From: DASRQK01 sp964401685
GTDB lineage: Bacteria; Bacteroidota; Bacteroidia; Sphingobacteriales; Sphingobacteriaceae
Direction of reading: 5' to 3'
DNA length: 15,868 nt
Assembly: GCA_964401685.1 (NCBI GenBank)
Contig: CAYNZH010000038.1
Span: 1-15,868, forward strand
This document shows, piece by piece, positions 1-6,040 of the stretch (within the stretch, counting starts at the first letter, position 1; each line of letters begins with the position of its first letter). Made by a program: the position numbers and the translations under genes. The notes beneath the pieces are model-generated. The model was not told the origin of the DNA and ran no database searches. It saw nothing but the letters and a program-made list of their open reading frames with translations.

Positions 1-1
1 G

Positions 2-871
2 ATTCAGCTGGAAGGAACATTCAACAAAAACAAAATGACCCTTCGTCCGGCGACCGCTGCCCAACGAGAAGCTATAATCGGAGGGGCATGGGCCGATATG
101 CAGCAGACGGCAGCAAATTACATTACTGCAAACCCGTTCCTTTATTTGCAGTTTGCGGATAATGTGCGTGTCGCAGTAGAAATCAACGTCACCTCCAAAA
201 AAGTAATGATTAGCTGGTTGGAGGGCGCGAATGCATCAGCTTCACAAACCGAAAACTTTAGCTTCGTGGAAAATGGATTAAGATTGGAAAATCCGTTGGA
301 GTATAAGGGCCAGACAATCCATGGATTTTCCTTTGATGGAGCAAGCAACGCATTCATCGCACAGGTTGATGCATCTGTAGTACCGGTGCAGCGTTCATCC
401 AACCCGATTATGCCCATGCATACCTTGTTTGGTCATGGCAACGAATGGACCGTCCTGCATATTGAGGGCGAAGAACTTCCAGCCGGAGTAAATTCGGAGT
501 TTAATGCTGTATATAACGAGACTGTCGCCCTATTTAGGGCGTCCGGAAGGGAGATTCTATACACTGATTTGACCTTTACCGATGCAGAACAAATTACCCT
601 ACGCGTTCGTTACAGATCGATAAGTGCAGGTACAGAGTTTGTTGCAACCTCGACATTTGATTACGAAAGGAATGGCGACATGCTTTCGCTAAAATTGGTT
701 GCAAATAACAATAACTGGAACACAAGAAGGAGTCAACTCGTCCGTATGAACGAATATTTCGATGATCCTCAGTTTAGAATTGACTGGGTCGAGAATCCTA
801 ATCCGACTGAGGGCTTTGTTGGGGGGCTCTACCGCTCTGACAACTCCTTTTTCTATGGATTTCTGAGATAA
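2..871 (+). CDS. DUF4302-like lipoprotein, C-terminal part (5' end outside window)
   Basis: The frame is open to the left window edge, so this is the 3' part of a longer gene. The first in-window ATG at 35 is probably internal, because the residues before it (IQLEGTFNKNK) read as continuous beta-rich protein. The visible ~290 residues contain no membrane segment and no catalytic motif. They alternate short hydrophobic strands with polar turns (for example YLQFADNVRVAVEI near the start and LSLKLVANNNNWNTRR near the end), as in secreted beta-sandwich proteins. From memory the pattern resembles DUF4302 lipoproteins, which in Bacteroidota sit next to SusC/SusD pairs and a putative zinc metallopeptidase and are thought to be surface-exposed. 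The signal peptide, lipobox and neighbours needed to confirm this lie outside the window. That it is a coding region is secure; the family is an inference. Confidence 0.6.
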   Translation: MQLEGTFNKNKMTLRPATAAQREAIIGGAWADMQQTAANYITANPFLYLQFADNVRVAVEINVTSKKVMISWLEGANASASQTENFSFVENGLRLENPLEYKGQTIHGFSFDGASNAFIAQVDASVVPVQRSSNPIMPMHTLFGHGNEWTVLHIEGEELPAGVNSEFNAVYNETVALFRASGREILYTDLTFTDAEQITLRVRYRSISAGTEFVATSTFDYERNGDMLSLKLVANNNNWNTRRSQLVRMNEYFDDPQFRIDWVENPNPTEGFVGGLYRSDNSFFYGFLR

Positions 872-896
872 TCTCTCCGGTCCGGTATGCAAAAAA

Positions 897-935
897 CGAA
901 CAAAGGCTCGGAAATGATTTTCGAGCCTTTGTTTT
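897..935. terminator. Bidirectional Rho-independent terminator
   Basis: A perfect 10-bp inverted repeat, CAAAGGCTCG (901-910) with CGAGCCTTTG (922-931), is extended by A-T pairs at both ends and encloses a short AT-rich loop. A T-rich tract follows on the plus strand, and the A-run at 891-896 acts as a T-run for leftward transcription. It lies between two genes that point at each other (the DUF4302-like gene and the csbD-like gene), so it probably stops both transcripts. Confidence 0.85.
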
Positions 936-956
936 CTAGAAAAAAGTTTAGAGTGC

Positions 957-1145
957 TTAGTCGAGGTTGTTCAACCAAGTTTCTACCTCTTGCTGCGTTT
1001 TCCCGGTTGTTTTTTGCAACCGCCCCAACAATTCATCCTCTTTACCTTCTTCATACTTTAGATCGTCGTCAGTCAGCTCTCCGTATTGCTGTTTCACTTT
1101 CCCTTTGACCTCGTTCCAACGACCTTTCCATGTTAACTTATTCAT
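957..1145 (-). CDS. CsbD-family small stress-response protein
   Basis: A 62-residue highly charged, soluble protein beginning MNKLTWKGRWNEVKGKVKQQ. The order W-KG-W-E-KGK-K--YG-LTDDDL matches the CsbD family, whose founder in Bacillus subtilis is induced by the general-stress sigma factor; the molecular function is unknown. The Lys/Glu pattern suggests a mostly helical, partly disordered protein. The start is supported by a strong Shine-Dalgarno sequence (AAAGGAGAGA on the minus strand, about 1149-1158), which is unusually good for this phylum. It lies downstream of yebC on the same strand, 73 bases away, and could be read from its own or from the yebC promoter. Length is normal for the family. 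Confidence 0.9.
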   Translation of the reverse strand: MNKLTWKGRWNEVKGKVKQQYGELTDDDLKYEEGKEDELLGRLQKTTGKTQQEVETWLNNLD

Positions 1146-1218
1146 ATTAATCTCTCCTTTTATTGTTCAATTATCAAACACGGGAGAGGCGAAAAAGTTT
1201 TATTCTTCACGCAGCATC

Positions 1219-1977
1219 TCAGGAAGTGAGGTGCTCCATCAAATCATCAGTGAGTTCAAGATTATGAAAAATATTCTGAACGTCATCGTCATCTTCAAAG
1301 GCGTCAATCAACTTGATGATGTCTTTGGCCTGCTCAATATCCAGCACCTTGGTATCCAACGGAATCCTTTGAAGTTCGGCGTTTTGGACCTCAATACCCA
1401 GATCGTTTAACTTTGCAGACATAGGTCCGAACTCGGCAAACTCGGTGTAAATAATAAAAATATCTTCCTCATCTTCAAAGGAATCCGCGCCAGCTTCGAT
1501 AAGTTCCAATTGTAGCTCCTCCAGATCCCAGTCGAGCTTAGATTTCTCAAGGGTAAAGACGCCTTTGTGATCAAATAAAAATTCCAAAGATCCATTTGTC
1601 CCTAAAGAACCGTTTCGTTTATTGAAAATAGCGCGGACATTGGCCACCGTCCGGTTCGTGTTGTTGGTCATGCATTCCACATAAAACGCGATGCCATGAG
1701 GTCCATACCCTTCAAAGGTCAATTGTTCATAACTTTCCGCGTCAGCACCAGTACCCTTTTTTATTGCCCTTTCAATATTATCTTTGGGCATGTTTACGCC
1801 GCGCGCGTTCTGAATGGCATTTCTCAATGCTGGATTGGTATCTGGATCGCCATTGTTTCCGTTCTCCTTAATCGCAACAGTGATTTCCTTGATGATTTTT
1901 GTAAATACCTTGCTCCGTCTCTTATCCTGCGCTCCTTTTCTATGTTTAATGTTTGCCCACTTACTATGTCCGGCCAT
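1219..1977 (-). CDS. yebC: YebC/TACO1-family protein
   Basis: A 252-residue protein with the hallmark YebC N-terminus MAGHSKWANIKHRKGAQDKR and the conserved middle stretch GYGPHGIAFYVECMTNN (about residues 90-106). YebC proteins were long annotated as transcriptional regulators (PmpR). The mitochondrial homologue TACO1 and recent bacterial work point to a role on the ribosome in relieving stalling at difficult sequences such as polyproline. The protein is full length: three alpha/beta domains and a strongly acidic C-terminus (DAFEDDDDV near residue 227) that looks like a lineage extension. The start is fixed by the motif and by GAGGAGAT 7-8 bases upstream on the minus strand. A -7 element TATATTTG lies at 2020-2027, giving the gene its own promoter although the XRE gene is just upstream on the same strand. 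Confidence 0.95.
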   Translation of the reverse strand: MAGHSKWANIKHRKGAQDKRRSKVFTKIIKEITVAIKENGNNGDPDTNPALRNAIQNARGVNMPKDNIERAIKKGTGADAESYEQLTFEGYGPHGIAFYVECMTNNTNRTVANVRAIFNKRNGSLGTNGSLEFLFDHKGVFTLEKSKLDWDLEELQLELIEAGADSFEDEEDIFIIYTEFAEFGPMSAKLNDLGIEVQNAELQRIPLDTKVLDIEQAKDIIKLIDAFEDDDDVQNIFHNLELTDDLMEHLTS

Positions 1978-2019
1978 AAAATCTCCTCAAATGTGTTTAA
2001 TACCGATAAATCCAACAAT

Positions 2020-2027
2020 CAAATATA
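2020..2027 (-). promoter_or_regulatory. Bacteroidota -7 element for yebC
   Basis: On the minus strand this reads TATATTTG, a full match to the Bacteroidota -7 consensus TAnnTTTG. It lies 42 bases before the yebC start codon. I see no convincing TTTG/TTG at the -33 distance, so the call rests on the -7 element and its position. Confidence 0.45.
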
Positions 2028-2045
2028 ACGCTTTTTAAATTTTCT

Positions 2046-2270
2046 TCAGTTTGTTTCCAGATGCAATGTCAAGTGCCCATAAAGCGTATTTAACATATCA
2101 CAAGGATCTGCATCTATAGATTTGGCTATTAAATAAAGTTCGTCTGCCCTCAGTTTAGATGAAGAATTGAGCGTCAGCTCACCCACCCTCGCTTTACTGA
2201 GCCCAGTACGCCGGGCCACCATAGACTTATTTACCGATCTCCTCGCTAGATATTCGCCTAATGCTGTCAT
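2046..2270 (-). CDS. Small XRE (Cro/CI)-type helix-turn-helix regulator
   Basis: A 74-residue protein made almost entirely of one Cro/CI-type DNA-binding domain (about residues 4-61). The helix-turn-helix lies at about 14-34, with the typical sequence KSMVARRTGLSKARVGEL, followed by LRADELYLIAKSIDADPCDML, which matches helices 4-5 of the XRE fold. There is no ligand-binding or dimerisation extension, so it probably acts as a simple dimeric repressor or activator. An AAGGAT sequence just before the ATG is a plausible ribosome binding site. It is divergent from the 187-residue gene at 2427 and upstream of yebC on the same strand, with 68 bases between. A palindrome at its predicted transcription start suggests autoregulation. 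No toxin-like or phage partner gene is seen next to it. Confidence 0.85.
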   Translation of the reverse strand: MTALGEYLARRSVNKSMVARRTGLSKARVGELTLNSSSKLRADELYLIAKSIDADPCDMLNTLYGHLTLHLETN

Positions 2271-2305
2271 AATCCTTACGGTTTTTACTTATAAAGATAA
2301 CAAAA

Positions 2306-2318
2306 ATAGATTATCTAT
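2306..2318. promoter_or_regulatory. Palindromic candidate operator ATAGAT-T-ATCTAT
   Basis: A perfect 13-bp inverted repeat with a single central base lies on the predicted transcription start of the XRE gene, immediately downstream of its -7 element. This is where an autorepressor would block transcription. A further half-site-like AGATAA occurs at 2295-2300. The link to the XRE protein is inferred from position only. Confidence 0.35.
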
Positions 2319-2319
2319 A

Positions 2320-2349
2320 CAAATATACACATTATTTGCCAAAACAACT
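2320..2349 (-). promoter_or_regulatory. Promoter of the XRE regulator gene
   Basis: On the minus strand the -7 element TATATTTG (2320-2327) matches TAnnTTTG exactly, and a TTG lies 17 bases upstream of it at the -33 position. Transcription would start near 2313, some 40 bases before the ATG at 2270. Confidence 0.55.
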
Positions 2350-2411
2350 CCCCCACCTAAAAATGTGGAAAAATATAATGCTAAAAATTTTAGTAAGAAG
2401 AAAATAAATAC

Positions 2412-2419
2412 TACCTTAG
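2412..2419 (+). promoter_or_regulatory. Candidate -7 element for the 187-residue gene
   Basis: TACCTTAG is a one-mismatch version of TAnnTTTG and ends 7 bases before the ATG at 2427, which would give a very short or leaderless message. The gene at 3073 has a similar element, and the two share CTA(C/A)CTTAGC. A perfect CTAAAA-A-TTTTAG palindrome (2381-2393) covers the -33 region. Confidence 0.3.
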
Positions 2420-2426
2420 CGTAGCA

Positions 2427-2990
2427 ATGAAGAAAAGAAAACTCAAACACCGGCACTTTAGACATATCGCGAAAAACCACATCGACGATCCACTGGACTA
2501 CTTGGATGATTTTTTTCGCACCGAAATTACGATCAGCGAATGGCTTCATATCCTTCACCAGCTCATGTTCGCAAGTATCTATCCTTCATCTGTCAATCTT
2601 GCAAAACTAGAGTTTGGATTCCATTTTCAAAAATTCGTCGGACAGATAGAAATCGCTTATATTATTTATAAGCAATGTCAACTACGTCCCACTGCAGATC
2701 CTCTCTTCAATCTAATTCCTGCGGAAAGCGACTCGGATGTTATGGACATTGACCCCGCCGATACGATATCCAGATTCTTTGGCTATCATTCTCTCTTCGA
2801 ATGGTACGCTGTTGCGAACAGGCTTCAAATAAATTTTTGCAATATGACGAACGATTCCACCAACGATACCTGCAAAATGATGATTGTCAGAGAGCTAAGT
2901 CTAAAACTAGCAAAGGCTCTCTACGCAGTCCACAAAAACAAAGGCCTGGTGCAATCTGTTCATTCCTATGTTATACCGGTGCGTTTATAA
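2427..2990 (+). CDS. Hypothetical protein, 187 residues, no recognised family
   Basis: I do not recognise this protein. It begins with a very basic segment (MKKRKLKHRHFRHIAKNH), which could bind nucleic acid or act as a membrane-surface anchor. It continues with aromatic-rich, probably helical stretches (ISEWLHILHQLMFASIYP about 36-53; FHFQKFVGQIEIAYIIYKQC about 65-84). An acidic linker (ESDSDVMDIDPAD about 99-111) leads to a second helical block, FFGYHSLFEWYAVANRLQI. No clear transmembrane segment, signal peptide or catalytic motif is seen. It is divergent from the XRE regulator gene, with 156 bases between, so that regulator may control it. No Shine-Dalgarno sequence precedes the ATG, and a promoter-like TACCTTAG lies directly upstream. 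That it is coding is supported by its length, isolated orientation and non-shadow composition; the function is unknown. Confidence 0.75.
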   Translation: MKKRKLKHRHFRHIAKNHIDDPLDYLDDFFRTEITISEWLHILHQLMFASIYPSSVNLAKLEFGFHFQKFVGQIEIAYIIYKQCQLRPTADPLFNLIPAESDSDVMDIDPADTISRFFGYHSLFEWYAVANRLQINFCNMTNDSTNDTCKMMIVRELSLKLAKALYAVHKNKGLVQSVHSYVIPVRL

Positions 2991-3046
2991 GCGCTTACAG
3001 CAATAATGATTTGAGAAAAAAATAAAAGTGTTACGATTAAAAACCC

Positions 3047-3054
3047 TAACTTAG
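3047..3054 (+). promoter_or_regulatory. Candidate -7 element for the NYN-domain gene
   Basis: TAACTTAG is a one-mismatch version of TAnnTTTG, 18 bases before the ATG at 3073. It resembles the element before the gene at 2427 (shared CTA(C/A)CTTAGC(A/G)). No clear -33 element is visible at the right spacing. Confidence 0.3.
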
Positions 3055-3072
3055 CACAGTAAATACATACGA

Positions 3073-3846
3073 ATGGCAGAAAAAGAAGATTTAAATATTG
3101 CGATTTTAATAGATGCAGATAACGTTTCATCGAAGAAAATAGGTGAAATATTAAACGAAGTAAAGCGCTACGGAATACCCACCATAAAGAGAATATATGG
3201 TGACTGGACAAGCCCCTACGTGGTGAATTGGAAGGAAAATCTGGTTACCCACGCGATTACACCCATACAGCAGTACAGTTATACCCAAGGAAAAAACTCG
3301 ACAGACTCGGCCCTGATCATCGACGCTATGGACATTTTGCATTCGGATCGGGTTGATGGATTTTGCATCGTTTCGAGCGACAGCGACTTCACCAGATTAG
3401 CGACACGCCTGCGCGAATCAGGTAAACTAGTCATTGGGGTGGGCGAAAAAAAGACGCCAAAGTCTTTCATTAGTTCCTGTGATAAGTTTATTTATGTGGA
3501 AATACTGGATAAAGTCAAAAACGCCGCACCCCTGGTAGATGAGGAAACACTAGCAGTACTGAAAGGAACTGTCAGCGATACGGCAGACGACAGTGGTTGG
3601 GCCTTTTTGGGCGATATAGGGAACCTAATTATCAAGAGAAAGCCCGATTTTGACGCCAGAAATTATGGTTTTGAGAAGTTGTCCCAGCTTTTCAAGGCCC
3701 TGAAATCCGAATTTCAAGTTGATGAGCGTACCAAGGAAAAATCTAAAATTAAATTGATATTCATTAAAAACATCTCTGAAAGTGCCGGATCAAAGAACAC
3801 GGCTAGCAAAGCAAGAACAAAGAAAGCGCCCCAAAAAAATCTTTAG
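3073..3846 (+). CDS. NYN-domain (LabA/MARF1-type) protein with C-terminal OST-HTH/LOTUS domain
   Basis: A 257-residue soluble protein in two parts. Residues ~7-145 form a NYN (PIN-like) domain with the expected acidic sites: ILIDADN (D14, D16, N17), NSTDSALIIDAMD (D78, D84, D87) and the hallmark IVSSDSDFTRL (D103, D105). These would bind a divalent metal for RNA cleavage. Residues ~155-232 look like an OST-HTH/LOTUS domain (GWAFLGDIGNLIIKRKPDFD, then YGFEKLSQLFKAL), a module that binds RNA, including G-quadruplex or double-stranded forms in eukaryotic relatives. A Lys/Ala-rich tail closes the protein. The NYN plus OST-HTH pairing is widespread in bacteria but its substrates are mostly unknown. 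All the acidic positions I expect are present, so the domain is probably active. The gene overlaps the following UbiA-like gene by up to 65 bases. Confidence 0.9.
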   Translation: MAEKEDLNIAILIDADNVSSKKIGEILNEVKRYGIPTIKRIYGDWTSPYVVNWKENLVTHAITPIQQYSYTQGKNSTDSALIIDAMDILHSDRVDGFCIVSSDSDFTRLATRLRESGKLVIGVGEKKTPKSFISSCDKFIYVEILDKVKNAAPLVDEETLAVLKGTVSDTADDSGWAFLGDIGNLIIKRKPDFDARNYGFEKLSQLFKALKSEFQVDERTKEKSKIKLIFIKNISESAGSKNTASKARTKKAPQKNL

Positions 3847-4693
3847 CGTTATTCCCTTTGTAATCTACGCACATTTGCTGATTGCCTTCGCTGCTATGAG
3901 CCAGTCTGCGCTGACTTTTGTCGTTTCCGGACATCCGATTTTGGTAGATGTGCTCATGGTGGAGTGGAGTTCTACAGTCATTCTTTACAATGTGACCATA
4001 TTCCTTTCATTGCCCAGCAAGCCGGCACTGTCGTCTCTGTCACGCACGCGCTGGGTCGGCCAGAATTTGTCACTCATGCGAACGCTGACCATAATCGCCG
4101 CTGCTATACTGCTTTATTTTGCCAGCCGTCTCTCTCCATACAGCGTTGCATTTTTGATCGTTATTGGCATTGTCGCATCAACGTATTTTGTGCCGATTGT
4201 CAAAATAAAAGGTAGATGGCGGGGACTGCGGGAGGTGCCAGGCCTCAAGGTGTTTCATATCGTCTTCGTCTGGGTGCTGAGTACGGTGTTCTTGCCACTT
4301 ATTGAGCTCCACGCTCACGGTCTGGAGATCGCTCCCTTTCAGATTTTCGCGATAGCAGTTTCGAGATTCTTGTTCTTGTTGATTTGTACCCTCCCCTTTG
4401 ATATGCGTGATATGACGGCAGATAGATCGTATGAACTCAGAACAATTCCCCTCATCTTCGGGGAAAAAGTCGCAAGAACTCTTGTTTATGGACTTATCGC
4501 TGTACATTCCGTTTGGGTATTTTCTCTTTCCGGGCCCGATGGTCTAATAGGGGCTTTTCTTTTTACCAATTTACTTTTAGTGGGCGTGCTCAGGTTCTAT
4601 GTGTTTAAAAGCGAAAATTATTTGCGGACGTATCTGTTGGACTTTGCCCTTATTATGCAGTTTTTGATTGTTTATTTAGGCATGAAACTATAG
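3782..4693 (+). CDS. UbiA-like integral membrane protein, first Asp-rich motif missing
   Basis: A protein of up to 303 residues with about eight hydrophobic segments. The second Asp-rich motif of UbiA prenyltransferases is present: PFDMRDMTADRSYELRTIPL (about 205-224), with D207, D210 and D214 followed by R-TIPLIFG. Where canonical enzymes carry NDxxDxxxD, this protein has only LYNVTIFLSLPSK (about 68-80) with no aspartate. From memory, Bacteroidota have a family of such UbiA-like proteins, so this is probably a lineage trait and not decay, but ordinary prenyl-diphosphate chemistry is doubtful. The start is uncertain. The frame opens with GTG at 3782, inside the NYN gene and without an obvious ribosome binding site. 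The next ATG (about residue 39) would remove the first membrane helix, so GTG is preferred. The two overlapping genes are probably translationally coupled. It ends 10 bases from the oppositely directed kinase gene. Confidence 0.75.
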   Translation: MPDQRTRLAKQEQRKRPKKIFSVIPFVIYAHLLIAFAAMSQSALTFVVSGHPILVDVLMVEWSSTVILYNVTIFLSLPSKPALSSLSRTRWVGQNLSLMRTLTIIAAAILLYFASRLSPYSVAFLIVIGIVASTYFVPIVKIKGRWRGLREVPGLKVFHIVFVWVLSTVFLPLIELHAHGLEIAPFQIFAIAVSRFLFLLICTLPFDMRDMTADRSYELRTIPLIFGEKVARTLVYGLIAVHSVWVFSLSGPDGLIGAFLFTNLLLVGVLRFYVFKSENYLRTYLLDFALIMQFLIVYLGMKL

Positions 4694-4703
4694 ATAGAAT
4701 GTT

Positions 4704-6035
4704 TTATACAATTGGGAATTGGAGTATAAATGTGCTACCCTTATGAAGCTCGCTTTCGACCGATAAATTTCCGCGATGCAGGAGCATGATTTGCTTGCTC
4801 AAGGAGAGCCCGACTCCGGTGCCAGACTTTTTGGTCGTGAAAAACGGAGTAAAAATCTGCTCCTGAATTTCGGCACTCATGCCGGTGCCGTTATCTTTGA
4901 TCATGATAACCAGCTTGCCGCCTTCTTCCTCTTGCGCTTTAAGGCTTATGTAGGGTTCAGGCAAGTCTTTTACTGCTTCAAACGCATTGAGAAGCAAATT
5001 GATCAAAACCTGTTCTACCAGGTTTGGGTCTGCTTTAAGAATAAGACGAGTGTTTTTTATGATAATATCCAAGTCTATATTTTTCTGCAGCAAGGTAGGT
5101 TCCAACAGCTGGTAGGCATTTTCAAATAGCTGCACCACAAGGATATCTTGAAACTTGGGCTTGTCGACCTTATTGATCAGCCGATAACTGTTTGCAAACT
5201 GTAGCAATCCTTCGCTGCGCCTTTTGATCGTAAAAATACCCTCTTTCAGGTCTTCAATCTCCTCGTTTCCTTCCCATCTCTCGAGCCGCCCGTGCAAAGT
5301 TTCTGCGAGAGAGCTGATCGGACCTATGGAGTTCATGATCTCGTGTGTGAGGACGCGCAGCAATTTGTGCCAAGCCTGAGTTTCGGTCGCATCTATAGCT
5401 TCGTTAATGTTCTGGTAAACACCTAAGCGGAAATGCCCCTCCTTGGTTTCGTATTCGGACAAATGCATTAACAACTTGATTTTTCCCCGGCTTGAGTGGA
5501 TGGTTTCAATCTGTTGCTGCCCTTTCTCCAGATCCATCGTTTTTTGAAACAACTCAGGGTGGCGTTTCGCCAAAGCGCTTATTTTCCCCAGGTGTGGGAG
5601 CGTGAACAACTGCTTAAATGCATCGTTGAGCCACAGTACCTTGCCGGAATTTACATGATAAAAAATAATCGCAGAATCCAGCATATTCACCACCCTATTA
5701 AGATACTCGTGCTGCGCTTCCTTATCGACACTTATGTCTCGGTAAACTTGATTTATTTGGTTGAATGCCTGGTAAAGCTTGCCTTCAGTTGACCGGGGGT
5801 TTCTCACCAAAAACCGGCGAGTGAAGTCCCTGTATTTCACAGCTTCTGAAAATTCTTCTAATTGCTTGACAAGAAAAAGCTGTCTGGAGAATAATTTGTA
5901 GGCCAATAATAAATAGATCAAAAAGGCTACGCCACCCAGAATATACCGCTCGGTAAGCAAGCAAAGAGCTATTCCAAGTGCAGCGCACAATAGAAGAAAT
6001 AACTGAAAGAAATAGCTGAAAACGAATCTTTTCAC
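4704..6035 (-). CDS. Membrane sensor histidine kinase (NtrB/NtrY-like), partner of the adjacent NtrC-type regulator
   Basis: A 443-residue kinase. Two membrane helices (about 5-27 and 31-49) are joined by a loop of only a few residues (TERY), so there is no periplasmic sensing domain. A juxtamembrane/PAS-like region follows (about 100-215; SAIIFYHVNSGKVLWLNDAF resembles a PAS core). The H-box is VLTHEIMNSIGPISSLAETL, with phospho-accepting H231. The ATPase domain shows the N-box (EQVLINLLLNAFEAV, N350), DNGTGM (381-386), FTPFFTTKKSGTGVGL (395-410) and an intact G2 box. All catalytic elements look functional. The start is GTG at 6033-6035, only 5 bases after the regulator's stop codon; a GGAG lies almost against it, so translation probably depends on coupling with the regulator gene. 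The signal is likely in the membrane or cytoplasm, for example envelope or lipid stress. Confidence 0.95.
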   Translation of the reverse strand: MKRFVFSYFFQLFLLLCAALGIALCLLTERYILGGVAFLIYLLLAYKLFSRQLFLVKQLEEFSEAVKYRDFTRRFLVRNPRSTEGKLYQAFNQINQVYRDISVDKEAQHEYLNRVVNMLDSAIIFYHVNSGKVLWLNDAFKQLFTLPHLGKISALAKRHPELFQKTMDLEKGQQQIETIHSSRGKIKLLMHLSEYETKEGHFRLGVYQNINEAIDATETQAWHKLLRVLTHEIMNSIGPISSLAETLHGRLERWEGNEEIEDLKEGIFTIKRRSEGLLQFANSYRLINKVDKPKFQDILVVQLFENAYQLLEPTLLQKNIDLDIIIKNTRLILKADPNLVEQVLINLLLNAFEAVKDLPEPYISLKAQEEEGGKLVIMIKDNGTGMSAEIQEQIFTPFFTTKKSGTGVGLSLSKQIMLLHRGNLSVESELHKGSTFILQFPIV

Positions 6036-6040
6036 ACTCC

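Noticed and set aside
1146..1218. Separate promoter for the csbD-like gene
   Set aside because: No TAnnTTTG at a sensible distance; only a TGTTTG fragment and an A/T-rich stretch, which is too weak to call.
967..1410. Open frame of 147 codons on the plus strand
   Set aside because: It runs opposite to the well-supported csbD-like and yebC genes and its translation has no family-like features.
2046..2270. Antitoxin of a toxin-antitoxin pair (XRE type)
   Set aside because: No adjacent gene resembles a known toxin (HigB, RelE, HipA, ImmA). The divergent neighbour is of unknown family and the same-strand neighbour is yebC.
4776..5129. Plus-strand frame of 117 codons inside the kinase gene
   Set aside because: It is a shadow of the kinase ATPase domain, whose motifs are intact on the minus strand.
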